From positions 27,222,099 through 27,286,098 of the forward strand of contig JACMZG010001913.1 of assembly GCA_018340805.1 (NCBI GenBank): a stretch of 64,000 nucleotides of DNA, read 5' to 3'. The DNA is from Microvelia longipes (taxonomy: Eukaryota; Arthropoda; Insecta; Hemiptera; Veliidae). Under the pieces are notes generated by a model, which was not told the DNA's origin, searched no databases, and saw only the letters and a program-made list of their open reading frames with translations. A program made the position numbers and the translations under genes. This document shows positions 12,089 through 23,100 of the stretch, piece after piece (within the stretch, counting starts at the first letter, position 1; the number at the start of each line of letters is the position of its first letter).

Positions 12089-12846
12089 AAGTTCTTATTG
12101 AATTAATGGAAAAAAGAATGGCTACAAAGGAAGATATACTGCATATCGAAAGGAAAGTAGATATGGCGCACAGCGAAATTAAAACGCTCAAATCTGAAAT
12201 AAATCAGCTTAAAAAATCAAATTCTATGCTGCGCACTGAAGTACAAGATCTCAGAGGCAGAATGTGCAGGAATAATCTTTTATTCAATAACATTGAATAT
12301 GAGGTAGGTAATGACTACCGGTCAGTCCTTCAAGGCTTCTGCTCTAAGCATCTAGGAATAGAAGAGGAGTTATATTTTAATCGAGTTCATCCGTTTGGTC
12401 CAGCATATTTAGGAAACAAAAGACCTCTCATAGCACATATACCCAGTGATCTAGATATTGAGATCATATTTTATAATGTTTCAAAGCTAAAAGGTACCAA
12501 ATATTTTATTCAAAAACATTTAATTAAAGAACATCAAATAAAACAAAATAAACTCCACTTCCTTCGAAAACAGATTGCTGAATTTCTTCCTAACCTTAAA
12601 ACATCACTAAGGCATATCACGCTTAATATAAAAGGACACCATTTCACACTTAACGACAATTACGATTTAATGTTTGAGGAAAGCTTGGGTGTCCAAATGT
12701 TAAGTGATTTAGTAGGGCGAGATATGACGCAATTACTAGAGGACCTGAAAAAACCTCCAGTAAAACCCAATGCTGAGTCATCACCTGAGAGAGAAAATAC
12801 AAATAAAAAGAAAAAGAAGAAAAATCAAGGCTCTGCTCCTCACTGA
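12049..12846 (+). CDS. LINE ORF1 protein, L1-like nucleic-acid chaperone
   Basis: The 265-residue product is the RNA-binding partner of the retrotransposon, expected to coat element RNA in cytoplasmic particles. Residues ~10-68 form heptad repeats (LHIERKVDMAHSEIKTLKSE, then INQLKKSNSMLRTEVQDL), that is, a coiled coil. From ~70 the RRM starts with RNNLLFNNI, the position of the conserved first strand of L1 ORF1 RRMs. Residues ~120-225 resemble the C-terminal domain (RPLIAHIPSD, IQKHLIKEH). The tail is lysine-rich. The start is the first ATG in this frame, but a longer N-terminus may exist in another frame. It ends in TGA followed by CGG, and ORF2 continues in the same frame. Confidence 0.8.
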   Translation: MAYSGKKVGDMEVEVLIELMEKRMATKEDILHIERKVDMAHSEIKTLKSEINQLKKSNSMLRTEVQDLRGRMCRNNLLFNNIEYEVGNDYRSVLQGFCSKHLGIEEELYFNRVHPFGPAYLGNKRPLIAHIPSDLDIEIIFYNVSKLKGTKYFIQKHLIKEHQIKQNKLHFLRKQIAEFLPNLKTSLRHITLNIKGHHFTLNDNYDLMFEESLGVQMLSDLVGRDMTQLLEDLKKPPVKPNAESSPERENTNKKKKKKNQGSAPH

Positions 12847-15800
12847 CGGTTAAACTCAACTTACTCTATCGGCTCTCTAAATATATTATTCTGGAATGTT
12901 CATGGAATCAACACTTTAAATAACCTAAGTAAACACGAGAAGACGTTTTTATGTTCATTCGATATTTTATGTTTATCTGAAACCTGGGCTTCATCTCTTC
13001 CTACACTCAACCTCCACTACTCAACCTTGTTTACAATTAATACTTTACTTTGTTCTGATGCTACTCGAGTGAAAAAGAGAGGTAGAGCCAGTGGTGGGTT
13101 AAGTGTGCTTATTAAAACACAGCTTAAACTGTCTCCAATTTTAATTAATAAATCAGAAGCTTGGATCATATTTAAACTGGATCTATCTTCTTGTTCACTC
13201 GTTATTGCTTTTTTATATTTCCAACCAGCATTAGATTTGTCCCTCTTACTATCTGAATTATTTATTATTTTAGAAAATGAACTTTTGCAGGGAGATAATA
13301 TAAAATTGGTAGTAGGTGGTGATTTTAACTGTAAAATTGGCAACTTAAATAATGCCATAGATTTTGAAATTGTTGAAGGTAGTGTCTTTGATAATTTTAG
13401 ATTTTCATGTGATGGTAGACTAGATGTAAGAGGTGAACAGCTAGTTGATTGCATGGAATCTCTTGGCCTCATTGTAGCCAATGGCAGATCCCCTCTTGAC
13501 TCTCCAGCGCAAATTACTTATTTAGGACCAAATGGTTCGTCTATTATTGACTATATTTGGTTATCTCCATCATGTTTACCAAACATTTCTAACTTTGAAG
13601 TATCTACAGAACTAACAAGCTCTGATCATTTCCCTTGTAAAATAACTTTTAATAATAAATCAAAAATAGCAAATCAAATAAAATTTCAATTAAGTAATAG
13701 TCACAGTATCACAGAAAAATTTATATGGTCTGAAAACGAACAACTAACTTTCCAAAATTACTTAATGCATTTACCCCTACCTTTTGAATTTTTCATTAAT
13801 GCAGAATATGCTACAAATTTTATAACAAGCTCTATTAAGTCAGCAGCCATAAACTCAAATATGTATAAAGCTGTTAAACCGTCTCATTGTGCATCAGGCA
13901 ATTTTCACTCAGACTCACCTTGGTTTGACCAGACTTGCTACATTTTAAAAAGAAATTTTAAAAAAATTTTAAGACGGTGTAGAAGAAATTGTTTTCAGAT
14001 TAAATCTGATGTTGAAGACTATTTATCGGTCAAGCGTGAATATAAAAGTTTAATCAAGCTGTTAAAAAATAACTATGAGAAAACATGCTTAAATCAACTA
14101 GCTAACACTAAAAATTCAAAAGCGTTTTGGACAGCAGTCAAAAAATTTAAACCTGAATTACATAATAAAAACCATATTGATCTCTCCAGCTGGCACACAT
14201 ATTTAATATCTCTATTTCCGCCTAGAAACGTGTTTGATCTAAATGTTATATCTCTGGAGTTATTTCCTTCACATCCTGACCTAGATTGTGCCATAACATT
14301 GAATGAGCTAAAAACTGCACTACATAAATGTAAAGATGGTAAGTCTGCTGGGCCTGATGGTCTGTCTTATGAATTTTATTCTAGTCTACCCGAACCATGG
14401 TTAAATCATTTATTACATTTATATAATGAAGTGTTGGCTACTTGTTCTGTACCTTCCTCATGGTCTGAAAGTTTCTTAGTAATGTTGCATAAAAAAGGAG
14501 TTAAATCTGATTGTAGCAACTATAGAGGCATTGCTTTACTTAATTCCGTAGAAAAAATATTTTCAACGATATTACTGAACAGAATATGTAAGTGGGCTGA
14601 ATCGAATAAAATTATACCTGAGGAACAAGCTGGCTTTCGTGAAGGTAGAGGGTGTATAGATAATATATTTATTTTAAATTCTGTAATTTCGGTAAATTTA
14701 ATTAATGGAGTCCCTTATTTATTAGTTGTATTCATAGATTTTTCTAGGGCCTTTGACTCTGTTTTGCATGAATTACTGTGGAAAAAACTACTTTCTCTGG
14801 GTCTGAGTCCTAAACTTGTTAAAGTCTTGAAATCTCTTTATGACCAGGCAGCTTTAGCAGTAAAAAATAAAAAATTATCTCTCTGAGAAAATAGAAATTA
14901 CATGTGGGCTTTTGCAAGGCGAGCCGCTTTCAGCGACTCTGTTTAGCTTATTCATCTCAGATTTAGTCAATTTCTTTAAAGGTAAAGGCTTTAAAGGAGT
15001 GAAACTTAATAATGTAATAAGGATTTGACTACTTCTTTATGCTGACGATGTCCTTTTTCTAGCGAGTTGTTGGACTGAGGCTCAAGAGTTATTAGATTTA
15101 TTATTCCTGTATTGTGTAGAAAACGGTCTCGAAGTCAACACTGAGAAATCTAAAGCAGTTATCTTCTCTAAATCTAAGAAAACTAAGAAACTGAGACCTC
15201 TCATTTTTAATAATAGTACAATAGAATATGTTAAAAATTTCACCTATTTAGGTGTACCATTTGCTTCTTCTGGTAAATTTTACCAAGCATCTAAATATTT
15301 TATTTCTAAAGGTAACTTGGCATCTGCTCAAGTTCGTAATATTCTCTTCAAGTCAAAATCTGATTCTTGGTCGACTAAACTCACTCTATTTAATTCTCTT
15401 TCTTTGTCTACACTACTCTATAGTTGTGAAGTTTGGGCACCTAGGTACTTAACCGAGCTAGATTCTTTTCAGTCTAAATTTTTCAAAGCACTACTTTATT
15501 TACCTTCCAGTACTCCTCACTATATGCTAAGAATTGAATTTGGTTTACTTTCCATCAGTACTAAGGTATTTAAGGCAATGGTCAACCTTTGGTACAAAAT
15601 TCTCTCAATGAAAGACGATCGTCTCCCCAATCTCTGCTTAAAAGCTTTAGTCGTTGCAGATAAAAAGAGAAATAATGTCCCAGAGCTTAACTGGGTTTCC
15701 CAGTTTAAAGATTTATTAAGTATCATAGGTTGGTCTGACGTCATAAATACAGATTCAGGTTCATTTAAATCTAATATGAAAAGCCTTCTTTTTGCTTTCG

Positions 15801-16239
15801 AAAACCATATGTTTTCACTAGACGTGGAGAGGGTTATGAATTCTAGTTACTCAAATGTCTATAGGAATATTACATTGTATTGTTCTGAAGGCGAGAATAC
15901 TTGCAAAGCAGGACTAGTATTCATAAATTACGTATAGCCTCGCAAATAAGACTTGCCAACAGAAACATAGTCAAACTATACTGTCAAAATATATCAATTA
16001 CCTTAAATAGTAGTGAACCATGTCCTCTTTGCAACAATTATTCTGATTCTCTTGAACACTTTGCTTTACAGTGTAATAGTCTTAAAGATATAAGACTAAA
16101 ATATCTTAGCCCTACTTTAACTAGTCAAAACCTTTTCTGTTCTCTATATGAACTTAATGATACAAATCTACACCAGCTATATTTGTTTACTGTTCACGCT
16201 ATGAGGAGAAGGTCTAATAACCCTTCATTACGCCTCTAA
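12847..16239 (+). pseudogene. LINE ORF2: AP endonuclease, reverse transcriptase, zinc knuckle (frameshifted)
   Basis: The reading begins directly after the ORF1 TGA in the same frame, numbering codon 1 at 12847. Endonuclease: FWNVHGI with N17, LSETW with E45, GDFN with D159/N161, IDYIW with D235 and SDH at 259-261, so all key residues are kept. Reverse transcriptase: GKSAGPDG at ~499, motif A FIDFSRAFD with D631, then a frame change near 14880. Motif B (LLQGEPLSATLFSLFISDL) and motif C (LLLYADDV) follow in frame 2, with a TGA at 15026-15028 just before YADD. A second frame change near 15895 leads to a C-x2-C-x8-H-x4-C knuckle (CPLCNN...EHFALQC) and the stop at 16239. There is no RNase H. No in-frame ATG precedes the endonuclease core, so expression would need readthrough, reinitiation or a non-AUG start. 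Confidence 0.88.
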
Positions 16240-16429
16240 TGCTAATTAAAAGTAGCTTATTTATTTATTTTTTTTTTATTTTTTATTTTTTTTATGTATT
16301 TCATTTTATCAAGGGAAGTTGCATTAATTATTATTTATTCTAACTCAAGAGGACTTGTTTAATTTTTTTTAACTACGTTTTTTGTATTTATTGCATATGA
16401 TACTTTGTAAAAACTATAAGTTATATACA

Positions 16430-16435
16430 AATAAA
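16430..16435 (+). terminator. LINE polyadenylation signal AATAAA
   Basis: AATAAA lies 12 bases before the 3' boundary of the element and is followed by the short TTA-repeat tail. Confidence 0.65.
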
Positions 16436-16447
16436 GATTATTATTAT

Positions 16448-16874
16448 TATATAGACAAGTAAAATTTATAACAATGCTTTCCTTGTATTGAATTTATGTC
16501 GTTCAATTCTATGAAATTATGTATGGATTAAATGCGATAGAGAGATCGATGTGTGGACTCGGTTAATTAGTTGGGTAATATGTTGGAGATGGACGAGATA
16601 TGCAAATATATCGGCGTTACGTCGGAATTAGACCCGGTCCCGGTCTAATTACCACGCTGCTATGTCAACTCTACAGTGTAAACAGGCATTGGATTAAATT
16701 CTCTATTTAAATATCGATGTATTATTAATTTCAGGTTATATCGTCTTGGTACCTTTACTTGGTAATAATTGTTGTTTTTTCTTCATTATCTTTTAACAAA
16801 AGAGGGAAGCATTGCAATAGCAACAATGTAACAACCGATTCTTTCATATCCACGTTACAGTGCATACAGATTCC
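16448..16874 (+). repeat. 427 bp direct repeat, 3' side of LINE
   Basis: Second copy of 10991-11417. Immediately downstream the sequence enters the 3' half of a family A repeat, which is not found next to the left copy. Confidence 0.9.
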
Positions 16875-16875
16875 G

Positions 16876-17115
16876 ATTATATCATAAGATTTTTTCCTAA
16901 TAGCACAACTATAGACTAAAAGATTGGTTTTTGCACCAAAGTTCAACTCTCTAGCATAAATACATTGAGAGAAACCATAACACACACACATATACAAACA
17001 GTACACATTGTGAAAACCACTTCAAAGAAATTAAAAGCGCCTGAAACGGATAATTAATGTGGAATGCTGATTTCAAATGTTTTGGCAAACACGATACTTT
17101 CGGTCCAAAGAGGAA
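16876..17115 (+). repeat. Family A, 3' part only
   Basis: Contains the TAGCACAACTATAGACTAAA block, a short ACACACACACA run, CGGATAATT and the end GAGGAAAAGTAA. The 5' two thirds are missing. Confidence 0.65.
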
Positions 17116-17252
17116 AAGTAATAATACACAAAGTAATTATACAATTTGGTAAGATTATTACAATATTAAACTAAACGCTATTCTGAGTAATATTTACAAA
17201 ATATTAGTTCAGTTGTAGAGCATTGTGTAATTATCCATGATGTTCTACATCC

Positions 17253-17365
17253 CTGAAGATGCCACAGTGGGAGCGAAACGTCGGATTCTTCATCTACATT
17301 GACGTGGTCACCACCGGAAGACCTAAATCTTCAGGACAATAACCGCGGAAGCCTACACAGTTTAT
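17253..17365 (+). ncRNA. Hammerhead-like motif at the head of a dispersed repeat
   Basis: CTGAAGATGCCACAGTGGGA is followed by GCGAAACGTC, resembling a hammerhead core (CUGAUGA, stem II, GAAA) with an altered first box. Downstream sequence (ATCTACATTGACGTGGTCAC and CACCGGAAGACC) is shared with 61815-61930, so this is a repeat family. Penelope-like elements are known to carry hammerhead motifs with this kind of layout. Catalytic function is not shown. Confidence 0.4.
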
Positions 17366-17454
17366 TATTTAGATTATACATTTCAAGTTTTGTCTTAAAC
17401 AACCTTGGACCCTCGGTTTTAGAGTGATATGATTATTGGAAGGTTAAACTGGTA

Positions 17455-17770
17455 TTACTTCGGTCTCGATTCGATCAACCTAATAATACAAAATTGATCC
17501 AAAGGTTACAGTGTCATGACTTCAGACTCGTTCGCTTGTCCTCAGAATAATGAAGTCAACTAATTTATATTGTAGTTTTCTTTGGACTTGCTTCGTTCGT
17601 CCTCACACAACACTGTTTCATTTTTAACCAAAACCCATAGAGGTGCTGAACTCCCAAGGTAATGCTTAACAGCTATAATCAGACAAATAATGTAGATATA
17701 CGAGCTGTATTGAGATGAAACTTAGTTTACTTATTTATAAGTGACACATTCCATAAAATACGAGTTAAAG
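17455..17770 (+). repeat. Family A, 5' part
   Basis: Carries two CTCG..TCGTCCTCA motifs (about 17525 and 17590), the CCCATAGAGGTGC block and AAACTTAGTTTACTTATTTA, in the same order as the longer copies. It is diverged. Confidence 0.55.
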
Positions 17771-17775
17771 TATGT

Positions 17776-17802
17776 AACTCGTCCGCAAATTGCGGACGAG
17801 TT
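17776..17802. repeat. 27 bp perfect palindrome
   Basis: AACTCGTCCGCAA and its exact reverse complement flank a single A. It lies at the end of a family A fragment and includes the family's CTCGTCC word. It could extrude as a cruciform. Confidence 0.9.
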
Positions 17803-18555
17803 AAGTCCACAATCATCACTACACACACACTGAGAGTAAAGCTAAGTTTAGAGTTAATATTTCTAGTTTTATTAATTTTCAAATTTTTCGCTTAATCATT
17901 AATGATAGTTAATGACATGATTAAAAACTAAAAATTCGCTGGAGGAGTATAAACTAATTTTAATCCTAAATAAATGCATTATTTAAAAACTTTGTTATAA
18001 AAACATATTTCTAAATTAAATGTTTTACTTATCAGTTAATGCTCTATTTTTCTAAAATTGCTGCGTGGTTAAATTATTTTGCAACAAAAGCGTTTTTACC
18101 AAAATATTATTCAAAACGTAAAGATACTGTTTTTACTAAAATTTCCACATATTTCTTTTTTTTGTCTAAATTAATTAGTGTTGGATGGAAGAAAAATATT
18201 CACAGCTTTTTAAAATACGGAGTTGAGCTCTGCAGAGGAGTTTTAGCTTTTATAAAAAAATAAAAGCGATGCTTCTAATTTAAGCCTGGCTTTTATTTCA
18301 CCTTGTCTTTTATTTACAGAAATTGTTTTTTTTTTAATTTTTTTCAGCTAGTTTTCAGACAAAGGAAGTAAAGCTAAGTTCTGAGTTGATTTTTCCGTCC
18401 ATTAGGAAAAAGGATTTTATTCAAAAGAAAAAGCGGGGGTTCGTTGTTATTAAGTATATTTTTCTGTGACAATGTGTATCAATATTTAATAATAAATTAA
18501 GAAAGTTGGGTGATAAACAAGATAATTTGGCTACACGGTTTTTTATCCTTTGCTG

Positions 18556-19096
18556 CCTCTTAAGACTTGTCTAGCCTTGAATATTATCCTTAAAAATCTT
18601 TTAAGACTTTTCTAGGCTTGAATAAAATAAAATAAAAATAAAATGCCCGTTTTAGGGCCTTTCGGCCCATCAGGGTATTCGCCCTGCGGGGACCACCTCA
18701 GGTGGGTTGCATCTACTACACTCTAAGAATTAATTAAAGTTGGCGAAATCATTTTAATACAAATACTATTCATAAAATCTTAGAGCACAGCCCGGGCTGC
18801 GAACCCCGGACCTCCGGTGCCGAAATCGAACGCCTTTACGATCGCGGCCACGGAGGCTGACAGCCTTGAATATTATACTTAAAAATCTCTTAAGACTTTT
18901 CTGGCCTTGAATAGTTTTTTTTTAATTCTCTTTATTAATAAAAAAAATATAAAATTACAATTGACAAAATTAAATATCAAATATATTAATATATATTGGT
19001 ATTTTATATTAATATTAAATATATTATCCTTAAAAGTTTCTTAAGACTCTTCTAGCCTTGAAATTTATTATTAGAAACCTCTTAAGACTATGTTTT
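18556..19096. repeat. 41 bp tandem array broken by insertions
   Basis: Units resembling TTAAGACTTTTCTAGCCTTG + AATATTATCCTTAAAAATCTC occur about five times. The array is interrupted by a SINE (18627-18862) and by an AT-rich, T-run-led insertion (about 18908-19018) that looks like a LINE 3' tail on the minus strand. Confidence 0.75.
18627..18862 (-). mobile_element. tRNA-derived SINE, full copy
   Basis: Read on the minus strand, the head GCCTCCGTGGCCGCGATCG resembles a tRNA box A region. GGTCCGGGGTTCGCAGCCC resembles box B and the T arm. The body ends in GGGCCGAAAGGCCC (GAAA tetraloop hairpin) and an A/T-rich tail. It lies inside the 41 bp array. CTTGAATA occurs on both sides, giving a short target duplication. 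SINEs are transcribed by RNA polymerase III and copied by a partner LINE. Confidence 0.85.
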
Positions 19097-19099
19097 GGT

Positions 19100-19800
19100 T
19101 AATTAAGAAAAAATAAGGGTTTAACGTCTGTCTTAAGTTAAAGTCAAAATACAATAGACATTTTTCTTTAAATATTTCCTTGGACTGATATTTAATCTTA
19201 GATCGGTATTTTTCTATTTTTAATTATAATTAGCCTCCAATTTATAAACTTTTATAGCTTACATTGTACTACTTAACTTAGTATAATTAAAAGCCGTGTG
19301 TACGGGCAGTTTTAAATACAACCATGTGAAATTCTTGCCATGCAGGCGATGCATATACAAGGCTTCTATGTTCTATTTCACATTTTGATTTATTTGGCGA
19401 CAAATATCAATATGCTGGTAAAATATTACTAAATTTGTGAGGTTAGACTCGGGATTAGAGGGTTTTGTAGAACGCCTTGCCTCACCCTAATGATTAGAAA
19501 TGTGAGGAATATGACCCTAATACCCACTATCACAGGAGGGGTTCGAAACTGCCAAGTAACCCTGGACCCAAGCGTTTCAATGATTAATTTCAATCTGCTA
19601 CATTTATTTGAATACGTGAGTATCTCGGAAGTAAAGCAATATATAACGATATTATTTTGACATTTTAAAACAGTATATATTTGCTCTCTCAGTGTGTATT
19701 TCCGGTTATAAAATTAACTAAATTCTGACTAAATATAACAAAGTATCTGTTATTTATTTAAATAAATAATATTCGAGTAAAACTTTCAGAAGCAACTCCC
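19100..19800. other. Gene-free AT-rich stretch
   Basis: No supported gene, RNA or element boundary. Confidence 0.5.
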
Positions 19801-19849
19801 TGCGGAGTTCATCAGGGATAATAAAGACAACTGTGAGGCTCAAGATTTA

Positions 19850-20190
19850 TATCTGGGCCTCCGCCCGGTTACTAATACGCGGCTTCGACCCTTTGTCTGC
19901 TTCGCGGTCCTAAGACTTTCCGGTGGGCTCTAAAACATTGTTCTAGTTCGTATTTTTTGTTGTTACATGACATTTTGCCATGAATTCAGCGAATTTTCCT
20001 CAGCTCATAGACCCGCAAAGCAAACATTTGAAGCTAGCTATGGCCCTTTTGGGGCCAGGCTGTCTTCAATATAGTATTTATTGTTAAATGACATTTTGTG
20101 ATTTATCTAGCGAATATTCATAAACTCAATTCACAGGCCCGCTCCACCGGCCCGTAACTTGCTACAGCCCCTTCGGGGCTATATACACGT
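19850..20190. repeat. Diverged tandem duplication with two GC hairpins
   Basis: Two ~125 bp units share the order TTGTT(A)ACATGACATTTTG, a CAGCGAATTTTC-like segment, a cluster of CCCGC, and a GC hairpin. The hairpins are TGGCCC/GGGCCA at 20041-20057 and AGCCCC/GGGGCT with a TTC loop at 20166-20180. The tract is GC-rich for this window. No coding frame. Confidence 0.55.
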
Positions 20191-23100
20191 ATACATACAT
20201 ACCAAAAGATATATGTTGCGTTAAACAATCATCCTACTCCCATTGTGTAATAAAAGATGTTTTCTTTTCACACATTAGTGATAAGGTGTGTCCAATTGCA
20301 TTACTTAAATGGATTGAGCTGAAACTGGTCTCTATCGTGCCAAAAAACACACTCACTTTTCTCCTGACAACGTTTTGAGCATAGACATGCTTTTCATCTA
20401 GGCAACCTGAAGACAATATAACAAACAAAAACAAAAGAGACAAGAAAACAACAAAATGCAAAAATTAATAACTCAAAGCTAAAATAAATAGAATACAAAG
20501 CAAGAAAAAACCAGCACTAACAGAGAACTACGTTAAAGGAAAAGTCATAAAAAATTAAAAATTACAATGCAAGTAAAACTAAATAAAAAGAATTTTAAAA
20601 TCAGTAAAAGCTGTCTTCCTTAAATAATGACACTTTGTTTTAAAGCTATTTCAAATTTTGAAAAATGATGTTTTTTCAATGCAATGCTTCTTTTTCTTAT
20701 AGGAGGGACAAAAGAAAATTTAGTTGGTCTCACAAAGGAGCATAGGTCTTATTTATTCTCAGAAAGGGTTCATTTCAAGACAAATATCTCATACTTATTA
20801 AAATGTATTAACTTTCTCTAGTCGACATAAAGTTTTCCTGAGCTACATATTAAACGAGTGGAAACATGCCAAGCGTCTTGCTTCTCAACATCTAGTTCTC
20901 GAACAAACAGTTCTTAAGTTCACAGAGGAAACTTTAATTTTAAAATTTTTCCTCCCGTTGTTATCCAAACATTTTAAATGTTTAAAATGTTGAAAAGGCA
21001 GCAGTGCAAGAGATGTGGAAACGTTTCAACTACGAATTCACTCATGTTTTCTTAACTTGATGGCCTAGAAATGTGCAAACATGTTGAGGGAAAACCAAGA
21101 AAAGCTTCACATCAAGTGACTGTCACAGGAAAAATTCTCTCCTCGTATTCACTCCTCCTTCACCTCTTTTAACCCAATTATTCATAGAGAGTTTTCTCTT
21201 GATGTGAAACATACATGTATCTACACATGTGTACATGCATCTGTATATTTCTCTCTGGGAATTCCTCCTCTCTACAAAAATTGATTGAATACTTGGAAAG
21301 ATACTGCAATACATTTTACTTAAGTGAGAGAAAAAATGTTTCCAGGAATTTCACCTCGATCTACACTAAAACATATTTATCCGAATGCAATAATATTGAT
21401 CAATAAATAAATTCTACCTTGTGTGAACCTGCGCCAACTATATGGATTGGTCGTGAACCTAAAGCCATAACAAGTATAGTTGGCAAACTAATAAGTAGTA
21501 TCCTTTCAAGGACACCGAAACATCTAGCAACTTCATATACACACGAAACAATGGAACGGCCAAGGACCATTTGCACATGCTAAGATCTCACAACAGGTTC
21601 AGGGAATGGACCTAAGGGGTATAAAAATTAGCTTCAAATGGGTCTATAACTTAATAGTTCTTAATCGTATTTTAATAGCTGGTTTGGCCATCTTATAAGA
21701 TTTGGTGATGACAGAGTTCTGAAGTAAGTTATTGGGCAGGATCTAGCAGACATAAGGGCCAGAGGCAGTCCGAGACTATGATGGATAGATGGAAAATAAG
21801 ACTCTGGGATATCGAACATACCGACTTGTGGCTGTGTAGATGGCTTTTCCGTAGAGATACACGGAGAAGAGAAAATGGCGAGACAAACAGCAGTTTGATA
21901 AGCGGTTAGTAAGTAAGCATTATAATAACCCTCTTGTTTTTAACAAAAACCTTAACAATGTAGGAATAATCTTTGAAAAATGTTGACCTCCAAGAGTAGC
22001 ATCACTTTCTTACCATTATTTACAGGAAGCATCTCAAGACTATTTTCACCACTTCGTAGCTTTTTTGTTATCTTTATAAAATGTATAATCGGTTTCATTT
22101 AGAAGATTTTGAAGAGTTGTCTCATCTTTCAATATTTCATTTCTTTACCATCCTTAGTTCAATAGTCAAAATAATGAAGACTTCAGTCCTTTATTATTTT
22201 TTTTGTTTCAAGATAAACAGTCAAGTTTTCTTTTTTGTTTACATTAACATCATGCTGTTAATGTAAATAAAACAGAAAATGTTAAAGGAATAAAGTATGA
22301 TTATTTTACCTAGATTTCAATTCTTAACAGTCTATTCATCAATATGTAAATTAATTTATGAGATTTGAAGCCTTAAAGTTAAACGATTTTATTGATGCTC
22401 ACTCACTGATTTACATTTCATAATTCTCACGCGCTTCCAGCAATTGTAAATTTTAAATTCCGTACATAGGTAAACTATATTTTACAAATCCATAAAATTA
22501 TAAAAAACCAAACATACTCAGTTACTTCTAATTAATAAGACTATAGACAAAAGTCAATCCTAACCTTAAATTCGAAGTATAATAAACAGTTAGCTTCTAG
22601 TGCTAACTTGTAGAGAACTCAAAAATCTATGAATAATGAGAGTTCTGTCCAGACAAAAAATTGCTCTCTAAATAGAGTAAAGTATATTACATTTTATTTA
22701 TCACGCTATCTTCAAGAGAAAATTAAAACAACGTTTTTTAAGAGATAAATTATGGTGGGCTACTAATCAATTGTTGTGACAAAACTATAGTCAGAACAAA
22801 AGCACGAGGAAGTAAAAATAAGAAAACGAACATCACCATCACGTATAAAACGACAACCTAAGAAGACAAAAACAACCTAAGGCTCTATAACTCAAGAAGA
22901 AGTATTAAACAAAGAAAAAAATAGGTGTAGAATGTTAGAAGGCATGCAAGAGAGGTAGACACAAGATGGGGGTGAAATCCGTGCTGGCATCTAGCGGCAG
23001 CTCTGAAACAAACTCTCCTTACCATAACATTCTTTCCTTTTGTCTTATGTAACTTAGTATTATGTAATCATATACATAAATTACGTTCATAATTACGTTT

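Larger units (their letters stand above)
11418..16447 (+). mobile_element. Near full-length two-ORF LINE retrotransposon
   Basis: About 5.03 kb lies between the two 427 bp repeats. The order is a ~530-630 bp 5' leader, ORF1 (L1-like RNA-binding protein), ORF2 (endonuclease, reverse transcriptase, C-terminal zinc knuckle), a ~200 bp AT-rich 3' UTR, AATAAA at 16430-16435 and a (TTA)n tail. There is no RNase H. ORF1 is open. ORF2 carries two frameshifts and one stop, so this copy is probably inactive but young. I cannot assign the clade with certainty. The L1-type ORF1 combined with a C-terminal CCHC knuckle fits several invertebrate lineages. Confidence 0.9.

Noticed and set aside
12650..12859. 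Antisense frames within the LINE ORFs (also 13017-13481, 14094-14294, 15520-15744)
   Set aside because: Shadows of ORF1/ORF2 with no motif of their own.
16755..17006. Minus-strand frame shared with 11298-11486
   Set aside because: It exists twice only because it lies in the 427 bp duplication. There is no domain and it differs past the repeat edge.
21440..21900. Possible RTE-type LINE C-terminus (GSPRL..WIDG) around 21770
   Set aside because: Only a few residues fit, stops interrupt the frame, and neighbouring motifs are missing.
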